A stretch of DNA of 64,000 bases, taken from Microstegium vimineum (Eukaryota > Streptophyta > Magnoliopsida > Poales > Poaceae). This document shows, in pieces, positions 22,860-33,849 of this stretch (positions are counted from its first letter, which is position 1; each line of letters starts with the position of its first letter). The notes below the pieces were generated by a model. The model was given only the letters and a program-made list of their open reading frames with translations. It did not search any database and was not told the origin of the DNA. The DNA lies in assembly GCA_022036555.1 (NCBI GenBank), contig CM039129.1, forward strand, positions 22,361,973 to 22,425,972, in the 5' to 3' direction. Made by a program: the position numbers and the translations under genes.

Positions 22860-24520
22860 AGGAGGAAAGTTTTGTGTATCATAGTTCTTTTTGGTTCTTT
22901 TTGTCTTTTCTTTGTCCTTCTTCTCTTTTGGTGTCTTGATTGTATTAGTTGGTGTCATTGCATTTTGCATCTCATTTGCATTTGTGACATAGTTCATTTT
23001 AAGCTTCATATCTATAGCCAATATAACGAATCTATGCTCTGTTTGAGGTGCTTTATGTGTCTATGGTGTTGCCTAACTTAGACTCTTTTTTTATCTCTAT
23101 GATATGAAATAGAGCTAAGTTAGAAAAGCTTTAAAACTGAATTTAAATTCCCCATGTCACCTCTGAAATGGCACTAGCATGTGTAGGCTTTTGAAGATCC
23201 GTCTTGGCTGCCTTGTATATAGCTTGTAACTATGGCTCTTCTTTGTTTCATTCACTACCTTTGAGCACCATGATTAATATCTAAAATGAAATTTCTCTCT
23301 GTTTTGTGAATTGGAAAGATTGAGTTGGGTCTGCATTGTGAGCACTTCACCGTATGTTCGAGACTGCTTCCCATATGGGTCGATACTTGAGCGGTGTCGT
23401 GTATGACCAAAACCGGTGCATCAAGTCCTTTGACTTTGCCCGGTTGGTAAGCAGTGGCATCATGTTTCTTACAACCACTCGCATACAACTTAAATGTCCC
23501 TAAAACTGAAAATTTGCTGCAAAACTCTGAAATTTGGAAAATTCATTCAGTTGGGTCATTGGCTTGTTGTATGAACTTTGCTAAGGGATAGTTTTACTTG
23601 CTATACATGAGATTGCTTTGAGATAGATTCTATCTTGCTTGCCATGTCTAGCTGTCTCTAGGAGGTGATACCATTTCTCTACTCTCACTTGATATGCTCT
23701 CTAAAATAGCTTCTAAAGTGATCTTAAGCTCAACTTGATTCTTTGTTGGGCACGTAGAGCTTTTCCTATTCTCACAGGATCACATCACTTAGAGCATCTA
23801 TTCATTGTCTTAGCTCTAAGTATGAAGCTTTTGCACTCATTTTGCATTTCATGACATTTGTAGCCGAGTCTTGAGTTGTTGATGTTTGATGAGCTACATG
23901 TGTCAACAAGGGGGAGAGATGTGCATTTCATTCCATTTTCATCCATCTACTTCCAAGGGGGAGAAAGAGTGCATCCCATTGGTTTAGAGCTCATTTGGTA
24001 TCTTGAGTGTGCTTTTGTGAGTGTGCTTTTGCCCAGGGGGGCTTTTGCTAGATGTGTTGAGCCTTTGCCTCTTCTGGAGAGTCTAACTTGCTTTGTTGGC
24101 TCCGACAGGTTTCGATTGTTTCTTGAGCATTAAGGGACGTAAGTGGTTTCAATTGGTATCTTTTGAGCTCCCTTAGTGCTTAATTTGGTTTTCTGAGCTT
24201 TGAGAGTTTGTGATTGGTATCTTGGACTTGCTAGCGGTGTTGAGCCCGTTTCTGCCTCTTCTTGAGGGCTAGCTTTGTTTTGCTTGGTTACGTCGAGCCG
24301 TTGCCCATATGCTTTTGTTTGGCATCAGTAAGTGGCTTTGTCATGAGGTGTTTTGAAGGATGCTTTTAATTGGTATCATCTTTTGCCTCTCTCTTTTAAT
24401 TGGTATCGTGTTTGCTTCTCTCAAGTGACCCTGTTTTGGCTTTGGTAGCTTTTTGGTCATTTGGAGAGCTTTACCTTGTGGCTCAAATCTGAAATGCACT
24501 TATGTTGACAATGCACTCAT
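22860..24520 (+). other. 3' noncoding region with repeated purine tracts and PBS-like words
   Basis: T-rich, no gene supported. It contains extra AAGGGGGAGA tracts at 23908-23918 and 23954-23964. Four ATTGGTATC words lie between about 24150 and 24410, resembling the element's own primer-binding site. Confidence 0.6.
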
Positions 24521-24532
24521 CAAGGGGGAGAT
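24521..24532 (+). promoter_or_regulatory. Polypurine tract
   Basis: CAAGGGGGAGAT immediately before the TGCGAACACATGG start of the 3' LTR. Confidence 0.85.
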
Positions 24533-26513
24533 TGCGAACACATGGTGGATAAGTACCCATGTATGTTCAACTTTGATGATGAGTGATCGTCCAACACGTG
24601 AGTGTTTCAGTTTGAGTGCCTTACCCTAACCTCTGCGAAAGCAAAAATGTGTGTTTGTCTATCGGCTTGTGGTGTGCAGGTGCTATGGCTAGTGACAGTG
24701 GTCAATGGCGTGGAGAAGGACGAGTAGAGGCATGCCGTGCCGATGGACTGAGAGCGGTGAAGGGCGGAAGCGGGGCTCGGACTGAGGGACCATGGGCGCC
24801 GGCGGACTAGCTGTGGTGGCTAGTACTTGGCATCGGCGAGTGCGAGAAGACACGGAGGTAGACCGAGTTGACCAAGTAAAGACGGTGGACACGTGAGTCG
24901 AGCGGAGGCCCAGGGGACTCGGAGTCCGACCGGGTGAAGACAAGGTGGCTCGCGTCGAGTGGTTTGGTGGTTTGGGCCTCAAAACCATCCGCGTCGGTTT
25001 CCGAGTTTAGGCCGCAAAACTCGGGGTTCGTAGTTGAGCCCAAAGCTACCGGTGGTGGGTTTCCTGGGTTTGGGCCTCAAAACCTAGGCAGAGCTTCCGA
25101 GGAAGCGGGGATGGCACGTGGCGGAATCCTGGAGGTTGCGTCGAGGCGACGACAACTCCCGGCGGGAAGCGGGGCCGTCCATTCAAATCGAGGAAGATAT
25201 TTTCCGGAGCTTGGACTGCAATGCTTAGGCTAGGTAGTTCACTGATGTATCTAGGGGGTCTTTGAGAAATAGCCAAAGCCCCGTTAAATAGAGGATGAAG
25301 GGGTATCCTCATCCTTATCTCTTGCATTACTCTTTCTCCCACCTATTCCTAGGTTTTCCCTTCCCTAGCTTCTTCTTGCTTGAGATCCACCGAGTCACCG
25401 GTGTAAGAACTTGTGATTGTTGCGAGGAATCAGAGGCCGTAACCTCCGTAAGCCATGGTGGCTTCGCTTTTGTGATCGTGTCCCCCGTTTTGCTTGTGTT
25501 CTTCGCGTTTTGCTTTTGCTCCCTCTTTTCCCGAGATGATTTCTCTTTGTAGGGAGTAGCTCTTGCAAATCTGTTTGAACCAAGTTGTTCGTGTTCGTGA
25601 GGAGCATCTTTGCACCGAAGAAATTCCCCTCAAACCTCACGAGTGTGTAGATCAGGCGATTTCTTTGCGGTGTTCTTCATTCTTGCCCCTTTTCCCCCAA
25701 ATCTTCATTTCCTTTAATTCTCACCAAATTGAGCGATGATTTCTTTGGGATAGCTCCTCCATAGCACTAGAATCATGCCTACCAAGTTGGGTTGCTAGTG
25801 GAGAACATTTGGTCAAGATTTGGGAAGATTTGGTGGAGAGAAAAACGATTTTCGCGGTTACTGCACGTTTGTCGGGGGCGTCGGACGCTCCGAGGGTTTC
25901 GCGTCGGACGCTGGTACGTGCTGACGTCAGCGTCTGTCGCCTCGTTTATTGGCGTCCTTTGGTTTTGGCGTCGGACGATCTCCAGAGTCCGTCGCCCAGC
26001 GTCCGTCGTGTCTTGTGCGCTGTGCAGTTTTGTTTTGCTCTATGGTAGGTCAACGGACGATCTTCACAGCGTCCGTCACCGACCGTCCGTCGCCTCGGCA
26101 ATTCTTTAGCTTCTGTTAGGCTCTCTGGAAGGCCGACGGGCGCTCGCCTAAGCCTCCGTCGCCAGCGTCCGACGCCCTGCCCTAGAGCTTTCCGTCGCGC
26201 TGTCTTCTAGCGTCCGTCGCCCTGTTGTCCAGCGCCCGACACCTGTCTTGTGGGCTATTTTGCTTGGGGTTCTTGCCTCTTTCTAATAGGGGTTGAGAAC
26301 TCATTCTTGGGGGTTTCTGGCGAGTTTTCCTCCATTGTCGGTGAGCTTTCACTTGTTCGTTTTTCGTCTGAATCCCCGCCGCGTTGCTCGGCGGAGGTTG
26401 AGTACCCAGTAACTGGGTTTGTGTTTTTGGGAAGAGTGGCCCAAATATTTTGAGAGAAATTTGAGGCTCCCATTCACCCCCCCCCTACTCTGGTCGCCAT
26501 TCTCGGTCCTTCA
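24533..26513 (+). repeat. 3' LTR of the complete copia
   Basis: Begins TGCGAACACATGG, ends CGGTCCTTCA. It is collinear with 18932-20879. The palindrome GCTGACGTCAGC recurs at 25920-25931, and the C tract is nine bases (26477-26485). Confidence 0.9.
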
Positions 26514-26518
26514 CAAGT

Positions 26519-29500
26519 GGCTCACAACACCTTGTCCACCCGGTCTCGATTTATTACTTTCACATGGTTATTTTCCATGATAGCAAATATATCCAACCAT
26601 GACCAGTACCACCTATCATTGTGGGGGGTGGTAGACCACCCACTCTACCGGTTTAAGCATGGCTAAGCATTTTTTTCGATCCTGGGCCTACAAGGTTCTT
26701 TTTAGTGGACAAGGAGGATATAATGCAGCAAGGGTTTCATCTCAACTCGTACTAACTTAATGCACAAACAAGATTGATATTTGTAAGTGAATACTTTAAA
26801 AGAGAGAGAGGAGACATATGATGCTCCGGGGCTTGCCTTGGGAACCGACACAAGTCAGCGATGGTTAGATGACACTCGTTTGGCGAGCTCTGCATATCAA
26901 CGCTCGTACTCTTGGTTCCTTTTGTCTCCTAGATTCATCCATCACACCATGCCCGGGTTAGCTCCACCAAACACCGTCTTTGGGTTTGGCTCCAACCATC
27001 ACATCTCCATGTAGTGTACCTAGCGTACCTAAATGAGATGCAAGATGCACATGTATGAATACGAAGAATGGTCACAAGAGATACATATACAAGTATTATG
27101 ACAAGCACAAGACTAAGCCATACATATATAAGTACTTGGAAATTATTTAACTAATTATGATACAAACATATCATAAGTGGATAGCAAACACATCAAGTAT
27201 ACAAATTAACTTAATAGAAAGCTTAGTAAGTTATCTAAAACATGTTTATCATCATAACAAGTGATACTATAACTAACAAGGTAAAACAAGCATAAGAGGG
27301 CAACTTTGTCCATACTTTGGACAGATTTAACATATAACTTGAAATATTCATAACTTGAGTTCTAGAAGGGATAAAAGTATGATTCTAGACATTTTAGAAA
27401 GCTTAGAACATTATGTTCAATATGGATATTCATTGCAACTACATAGAGCCACATTCACATCATGAAAAGGATTGTTTAACAAACACTGCACATGCAGCCC
27501 ACAAATGGGTGATACAATCAAACATACAACTAAGCTGAAGTTCATAGAAGCATAAATGAAGTTCTACTTATCCAACACATAGGGTTCTTCATTCTTTGGA
27601 AAGGTACTCAAGTTATTTACAAGTTTCTTATAACCATATTAACATGATTCAAAGCTTAACAAACTTGAAATAAACAAAGAGTGCATGCATCTCTGTCCAC
27701 AAGTGGGCAGATTCTGTCACTCTTCTCCAAACAGCCATAACTCAAGATATAAAGCTCCTAAAAATATGAATTTGGACATTCTAGAAATCTTATGAAAAAC
27801 ACTACAAATGTTTCCACAGTAGAAAGACATGATTCTAAGTTTAACTTGGTCAAACAACCCAAACATCTAGGTATGTCCAGAAAATAACAGATTTCAAACA
27901 TCAACTTGATAAATTCATATCTCCTAAACTGTCAGAGATATGGCCATGAAATTTAACACAAGCTTCATAATATCATCACCTACAACTTTGATATTCATCA
28001 TACCAACAGAAATCAACATTTTATATACGAAAAACATTAATATTCAGAGATCATGCATGCAGTCCAAAACAGTGAATGAGACACTTGTTAACTTCATAAA
28101 TCTCAAACCATTCAACATCTAGCCATGAAATTTCAATCATAGTCTTTTCATAGCAGTAGGAATATACCATAAAAGTTTCACAATTTTTGGAGCACTCATC
28201 ACCGGTAACAAATATTTATTTCATACAACTAACCATACAAACCCTAATTGCATAAACGAATTTTTGAGCAATCAAAGCAAACTAACTCATGGCATCCAAT
28301 AGATCTACTGCATAGAGCATTTAACAAGGATTCCAAAAGGCACAACAACACATCTATGTGATTTTTCTATGAATTTATATGAATATTCAAAGTCACTGCA
28401 TAAAACTGAAAACTGAAAACGAAGGGAGAAAGGGGAAGTTGTTCTTGTTGTTCCTGCTGTTCTTCATGGCCATGGCTGGGAGCAGGAGCTTGGAGGAAGG
28501 GGATGGTCGCTGGAGCTGTACTGGCCTTGCTGCACCACGCAGCAAGGAGGAGTCGGCCAGGAGGGGCGCTGCCCCTTGGAGCAGGCAGCAGCGGCCACGG
28601 TACAGACGCTGCCTAGCCCGGCCAAAGACGCAGAGCAGCAGCGCTCTGCTGCAGGGGCGACCAAGGCAGGGACGGCAGCCAGAGGGAGAGGGGGGGCGTC
28701 GGCCCTGGAGCAGGCAGCCGCTGGGAGGAGCGGTGGAGGGCAGGGGCGACGGCAGCCATGGGAGCTCCAGCTCCTGCTGAAACCCTAGGGGAGGGGGAGA
28801 GAGTGGAAGGAGGAAGAGCTGAGGAGCAGCAGCTCTGTTGTTTAGCTCGGCAGAAAAAATGAGAGAGAGGGAAGGAGGCGCGGCGAGTGGGAGCCGGCCG
28901 GCCGAGGGGCTCGGCCCTTTTTATTCCCTTCCCCACTTCTCCCCCAAATCCATTAATTGTCACTACCTTCGTTTTCTTCCTTCCGAATTCCAAACAATTG
29001 ACTAAAATGTTCGTCTGAATATATCGTTGCAAAGATCTTGACGAGCAGATTATTTTGCTTCAAGAACCACAGTCAAACTCCAAACGGTTTGCGAATTATT
29101 GATTCCCGAAGAAAACCTCGCGGGTACCGAAAACTGGCATTCCGACGATCTTCGGTCATCTGTTTCACTATTTTCGGCTCTGATTCAGGTCTCGATGTTT
29201 GAACGAAGTTTGTCCATCTCGATCCGATCTACAACTTTCGTTCAATACACTTCGACATGAGAGATCTCCAAATTGTCGTTAAACGTCGATTAACAACGTC
29301 GTCGATTGCGCTCGGACTGGGGTTCGGAATATTTTCCGGACATTTTTTGTGTTTCCGGGCAACATGAACCTTTCACGATTTTTATTGTAGAGTTCAACTG
29401 GAGTCCTTTGGGCAAGGTTGTGAGACTCAATTGACTCATATAATTATTTCTATTTCATAAATAAATTTCGATAATTATATGAATCATCTATTCACTTAAC

Positions 29501-29694
29501 TTTTTGGTTCCGAACTTCGTGAAACTTCTCCAATGGTTCATATAGATGGAAATAGAGATGAGGCACATAGAATAAATACCTTATCATATATTACCAATAT
29601 ATGAACTATAAACTATAGTCTCTGATTATCGCTTGATCCGATATAATTAGGCTTAATTACTTCTTAGCCCGTGCTTAACACCGAGGGTGTTACA
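26519..29694 (-). mobile_element. Tekay/Del-like gypsy LTR, minus strand, part 2 (5' end)
   Basis: This continues the LTR split at 18931. Its right border GAGGGTGTTACA is the complement of TGTAACACCCTC, the same start type as at 10829. Around 28400-28920 is a GC-rich block with a minus-strand TATA-like GAATAAAAAGG (about 28917-28927), as expected for U3/R of such LTRs. ORFs called in 28379-29032 are low-complexity frames in this block. Combined with 18027-18931 the LTR is about 4.1 kb. Confidence 0.65.
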
Positions 29695-30480
29695 AACAAT
29701 GTATCAAAGGGAAATACAAACCTGCCTTGGAGATCAAATCGGAAGAAACGCCGAAGCCTACATTGATGACGTGGTAATCAAAACAAAGGAACCTGAATCA
29801 CTATTGAAAGACCTAGAAGAGACCTTCAAAAATTTAAAAGCATGGAAGTGGAAACTCAACCCTACAAAATGTGTTTTTGGCGTACCATCAGGACAACTAC
29901 TCGGTTTCTTAGTCAGCAATAGAGGGATCGAAGCAAGCACAAAAAAAGTCAAAGTAATTATGGATATGAAGCCACCAAAAATACCAAGGATATACAAAAA
30001 CTGACAGGATGTATGGCAGCTCTCAACAGATTCATCTCAAAATTAGGAGAAAAAGAACTACCTTTCTTCAAACTCCTGAAAAAGAAAGAGAATTTTGAAT
30101 GGACAGAAGAGGCCAACCAAGCTTTCATCAAACTAAAAGAATATTTATCATCATCCCTAGTAATGACCCCACCAAGAAACAAGGAAGATATGATGCTATA
30201 TATCACCGCAACAAAGAATTTGGTAAGTACAGCAGTCATAGTAGAAAGAGAAGAAACCGGGCATACCTACAAAGTACAAAGACCAGTATACTACATCAGC
30301 GAAGTACTCACAGAATCAAAAGTCAGATACCCGCACGTACAAAAACTACTCTATGCGTTACTAATATCATCAAGAAAGTTGAGGCATTATTTTCATGAGC
30401 ACAAAGTAACAGTTGTGACCAACTTCCCGTTACAAGACATACTCAGAAACAAGGATGCCACAGGTCGAATATCAAAATGA
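29695..30480 (+). pseudogene. Tat gypsy RT C-terminal part and RNase H
   Basis: The RT catalytic box EAYIDDVVIK is intact near 29755. It is followed by the thumb (KLNPTKCVFGVPSGQLLGFL). A frameshift near 29990 leads to CMAALNRFISKLGE and the RNase H domain (FEWTEEANQAF, PVYYISEVL, YPHVQKLLYALL). A TGA at 30478 interrupts a still recognisable frame. RT fingers and palm before YIDD are missing. Confidence 0.88.
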
Positions 30481-31075
30481 GCAGTAGAACTCGGAGCCCT
30501 TAACCTGGACTTCAAACCAAGAACAGCAATCAAGTCGCAGATATTACCGACTTCATCGTAGAATGGATAGAAATCACACAAAAAGAATCTGAACCAATAC
30601 AAGACCATTGGAAAATGTACTTTGATGGTTTTCTAAAGCTTGGAGGGACAGAAGCAGGTGTGCTACTAATCTCTCTAGAAAGAAGACAATTAAAGTATGT
30701 ATTCAAATACTATGGCAAGCAACGAACAATGAAGCAGAATACGAAGCACTCATACATGGATTAAAAGTAGAAACTCTGGGAATAAAAAGAATACTCGCCT
30801 ACGGAGATTCAGCAATAGTAATCAACCAAGTAAACAAAGAATGAGATTGCACAAAGAACAACATGAACGCATACTATGCAGAAATAAGAAAGCTCGAGAA
30901 GAACTTTGAAGGATTAGAAATCCATCACGTTTTAAGAGACTCAAATGTGGCAACAGATATCCTATCAAAATTAGGATCAGACAGAGCAAAAGTACCACCT
31001 GGAATATTTGTAGAAGAACTCACAAAACCATCAATCCAAGAAATCAGCAAACAAAAGAAAACTCAATGGACATAG
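30481..31075 (+). pseudogene. Tat gypsy second (archaeal-type) RNase H
   Basis: Across three small frameshifts one reads DFIVEW, WKMYFDG, TEAGVLL, then NNEAEYEALIHGLK, YGDSAIVINQVN, and HVLRDSNVATDILSKLG. The conserved acids D (FDG), E (AEYEA), D (YGDS) and D (NVATD) of the archaeal-type RNase H fold are all present. This additional RNase H is a diagnostic of the Tat clade. In-frame TGA near 30842 and multiple indels make it non-functional. Confidence 0.85.
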
Positions 31076-32367
31076 ACAAGACAGAAGAACACGACACTTC
31101 AAGGAAGGTCTTCAACATAGAAGGTGATTGGAGACAAGTATACATCGATTATATAAGCGAAAGAAAACTACCCAGAGACAAAGCAGAAGCAACAAGAGTG
31201 ATAAGAAAAAGTAAAGCTTATGTACTCGTAAAGGACAAATTATACAAAAGAGCAGCATCCTCAGGAGTACTACTCAAATGTGTATCAACACAAGAAGGAA
31301 AGGAGATATTAGAAGAAATCTATTCGGGATGTTGCAGATATCATGCGGCATCTAGAACATTAATCGGTAAAGCATTCAGAAACGGATTTTACCCGCCAAC
31401 AGCACTCAAAGATGTTGAACAATTAGTCAAGACATGCAAAAGCTGTCAAATGTTTGCAAGACAGTCACATGTCCCAGCACATAATCTAATCTGCATACCA
31501 CCAGCCTGGCCCTTCTCATGCTGTGGGCTAGACCAAGTCGGACCTCTCAAAAAGGCAAAAGGAGGATTTGAATATATATTTGTGGCAGTGGATAAGTTCA
31601 CCAAATGGATCGAATACAAACCTTTAGTCAAATACAGCGTAGAAAAGGCAACATAATTCATACAATACTTCATGCATAGGTTCGGGATGCCAACTAGAAT
31701 AATCACAGACTTAGGCTCTCCATTTACAGCAAAAGAATTCCAATATTGGCCAAGGGATTACGGAATAGAGATAGACTATGCATCAATAGCTCACCCCCAA
31801 GCAAATGGACAAGTCGAAAGAGCTAATGGGCTATTATTACAAGGCCTAAAACCAAGACTATATGAAGACCTAAAAGACTATGGAGGAAAATGGATAGAAG
31901 AATTACCAAAAGTAGTATGGGGCTTAAGAACTCAGATCAGCAAAGCAACAGGATACTCACCGTTCTTCCTGGTATATACGGATCAGAAGCCGTATTACCT
32001 GTTGACTTAATATGACAATCACCAAGAATAGAACAATATGACGAGAGAGAAGCCGAAGAAACAAGGTGGCTAGAGATTGACACAATTGAGGAGATAAGAG
32101 ACAACTCGGTAATACAAAATGCAAGATACCTACAAGGCCTACAAAGACATTACGACAGGAATATGCATCCAAGGACACTAAACCAGGAGACCTAGTACTA
32201 TGACTAATTCAAAAGAAAGAAAGAAGACACAAACTACTCAGTCCATGGGAGGGCCCCTTTATCATCAGACAACAACACAGCCTAGAACATACGAGCTAAT
32301 GACAGAAGACAGAATACAGTTAAGCAACACTTGGCATATCAGTCAACTCAAGAAATTCTACAACTGA
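31066..32367 (+). pseudogene. Tat gypsy integrase
   Basis: The zinc-binding N-terminus (CRYHAASRTLIGKAF, CKSCQMF) starts near 31333. The catalytic core reads CGLDQVGPL, VAVDKFTKWIE, IITDLGSPF and HPQANGQVERANGLLL, so all three catalytic acids (D, D, E) can be placed. TAA at 31654 and a frameshift near 31975 split the frame. The C-terminal part continues through LEIDTIEEIRDNS and SNTWHISQLKKFYN to a stop at 32365-32367. ITDLGSPF replaces the commoner ITDNGSQF. The copy is dead. Confidence 0.88.
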
Positions 32368-32410
32368 AGACACAAAGAAGATACAATACTTGAAGAACAA
32401 ATGGTCTACA

Positions 32411-32830
32411 AAGTCAATTGCTTCGTGAAGCAACATGACAAACTAACCGACTGCTTTGCACCATGAGCAGCACAGTCTGGTTCATATCTACAAGTCAACT
32501 GTTTCGTGAGATGACATGACAAGCCGACAGCTTTACACCATGAGCGGCAATGTCTGACATTCTAAGTCAATTGCTTTGTGAAGAAACATGACGAACTAAC
32601 CGACTGCTTTGCACCATGAGCGGCACAGTCTGGTTCATATATCTACAAGTCAACCGTTTCATGAGACGGCATGACAAACTGATAGCTTTGCACCATGAGC
32701 GGCACTGTCTGACACTACAAGTCAATTGCTTCGTGAAGCAACATGATGAACTAATCGACTGCTTTGCACCATGAGCGGCACAGTCTGGTTCATATCTTCA
32801 AGACAACTTTATCATGAGATAGCATCATAA
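32411..32830 (+). repeat. Tandem repeat of an A-B dimer (about 153 bp) after Tat pol
   Basis: Alternating units of about 81 and 72 bp start AAGTCAATTGCTTCGTGAAG or AAGTCAACTGTTTCGTGAGA: 32411 (A), 32492 (B), 32564 (A), 32647 (B), 32719 (A), then a degenerate unit from about 32799. Both unit types share the ACCATGAGCGGC core. Tandem repeats in the 3' untranslated part of Tat-type elements are known and may seed satellite DNA. Confidence 0.85.
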
Positions 32831-33849
32831 ACAACAGACTACTCAGCACAATGAGAAGCTCAATCTACCTCGACGACGTCAAAGTCAACCACTATACAAA
32901 GTGGCATGACACATATAGTTGACTGCTTGAAGAGCAGCACAACTCGGCGCAACAATTACTACAAGCCGAATACTCCTACATCATAAAGTGACCACTCGAC
33001 AAATAGCAAGTCAGCAGTATTACCCCGAAACAATTCAGGGGTTACTATACAAAAGACAAGCAAAGCACAGAGACAAAGAACCTACAAAAGCCTAATCTAG
33101 AGGCATAAAGCTACAAGTGAGCCAGAATATCTACTCAAAGGTCGATAATGCTACTGAGAAAGAACTCGAAAACTACCTTGCAAAAGTCAAACGAAGTATG
33201 AGAACTACAAGGCCTAATACAGAGGCGCAAAACTACAAATCCAGAAAAACTTGACAAACAGCCTACAAGATCCAGAAAACAAAATCTATGCAGGATCGAC
33301 AAATAAGAGACATAGACATCTGCAGACAAGACAAATATATATCTCAAAATCAAGAAATCACAAAATCAGGACAAAGCCTAATGATATATTAAAAAAAAGA
33401 GCACCCAGAGTGTATATTACAAGACCATCTAAGGACAAATAAATGTTTTTTGTCAAGAAGAAGAGGGCAACACTTTCATCTGACCAAGTATCTCACTACA
33501 AAGCTCATCAACCTCGGACTTCGATTGCTCCCACTTAGTCAAGAGTTCGGCCTCCATAGGGTCTTCCAGAATCTGATTCAAATGAACTTCAGGAGCAAGG
33601 GCCCGAACAAAGGAAACAACATTGTTAATACATCATTCAAACCCACTCTTCACAAACTCGCAGAATCGTAAAGACAACACTGGGATTATACTATCCAGAC
33701 CAGCACTGTCATCTCTAGGATGGCAGACAGCAGCAATAATAGGTCTCATAGACTCAAGCAAAGCCCTAAGTTGCCCTCGAGCAGAATTCAAATTTCCTTG
33801 CAAAACCTGAACCGATTGTAAAGACTGGACAAGGTCACGTCAGCGCCAG
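32831..33849. other. Tat element region between repeats and antisense gene
   Basis: A-rich sequence with decayed repeat remnants up to about 33000 and no supported gene. Confidence 0.45.

Larger units (their letters stand above)
18932..26513 (+). mobile_element. Copia element with two LTRs and TSD CAAGT, internally deleted
   Basis: Two LTRs in direct orientation (1948 and 1981 bp), a primer site, gag, the C-terminal part of RT with RNase H and a terminal purine tract are bounded by perfect CAAGT repeats at 18927-18931 and 26514-26518. Protease, integrase and most of RT are missing. At that spot sits a minus-strand LTR fragment of another copia. The element is therefore non-autonomous. LTR copies differ at about 6 percent of positions in the first 200 bp by eye. 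Poly-C near LTR ends, repeated purine tracts and LTR length point to the sirevirus lineage. Confidence 0.9.

Noticed and set aside
28379..29032. ORFs such as the 133-residue plus-strand frame
   Set aside because: Low-complexity Gly/Arg/Gln composition in the R/leader part of the minus-strand Tekay-like LTR; antisense frames are equally open.
10829..29694. The LTRs at 10829 and 18027-29694 as the two ends of one Tekay element
   Set aside because: They are in opposite orientation, differ in sequence and have no matching TSD.
32411..32830. CRISPR-like array
   Set aside because: Direct repeats are long, contiguous and alternate between two types without unique spacers, and the DNA is plant nuclear.
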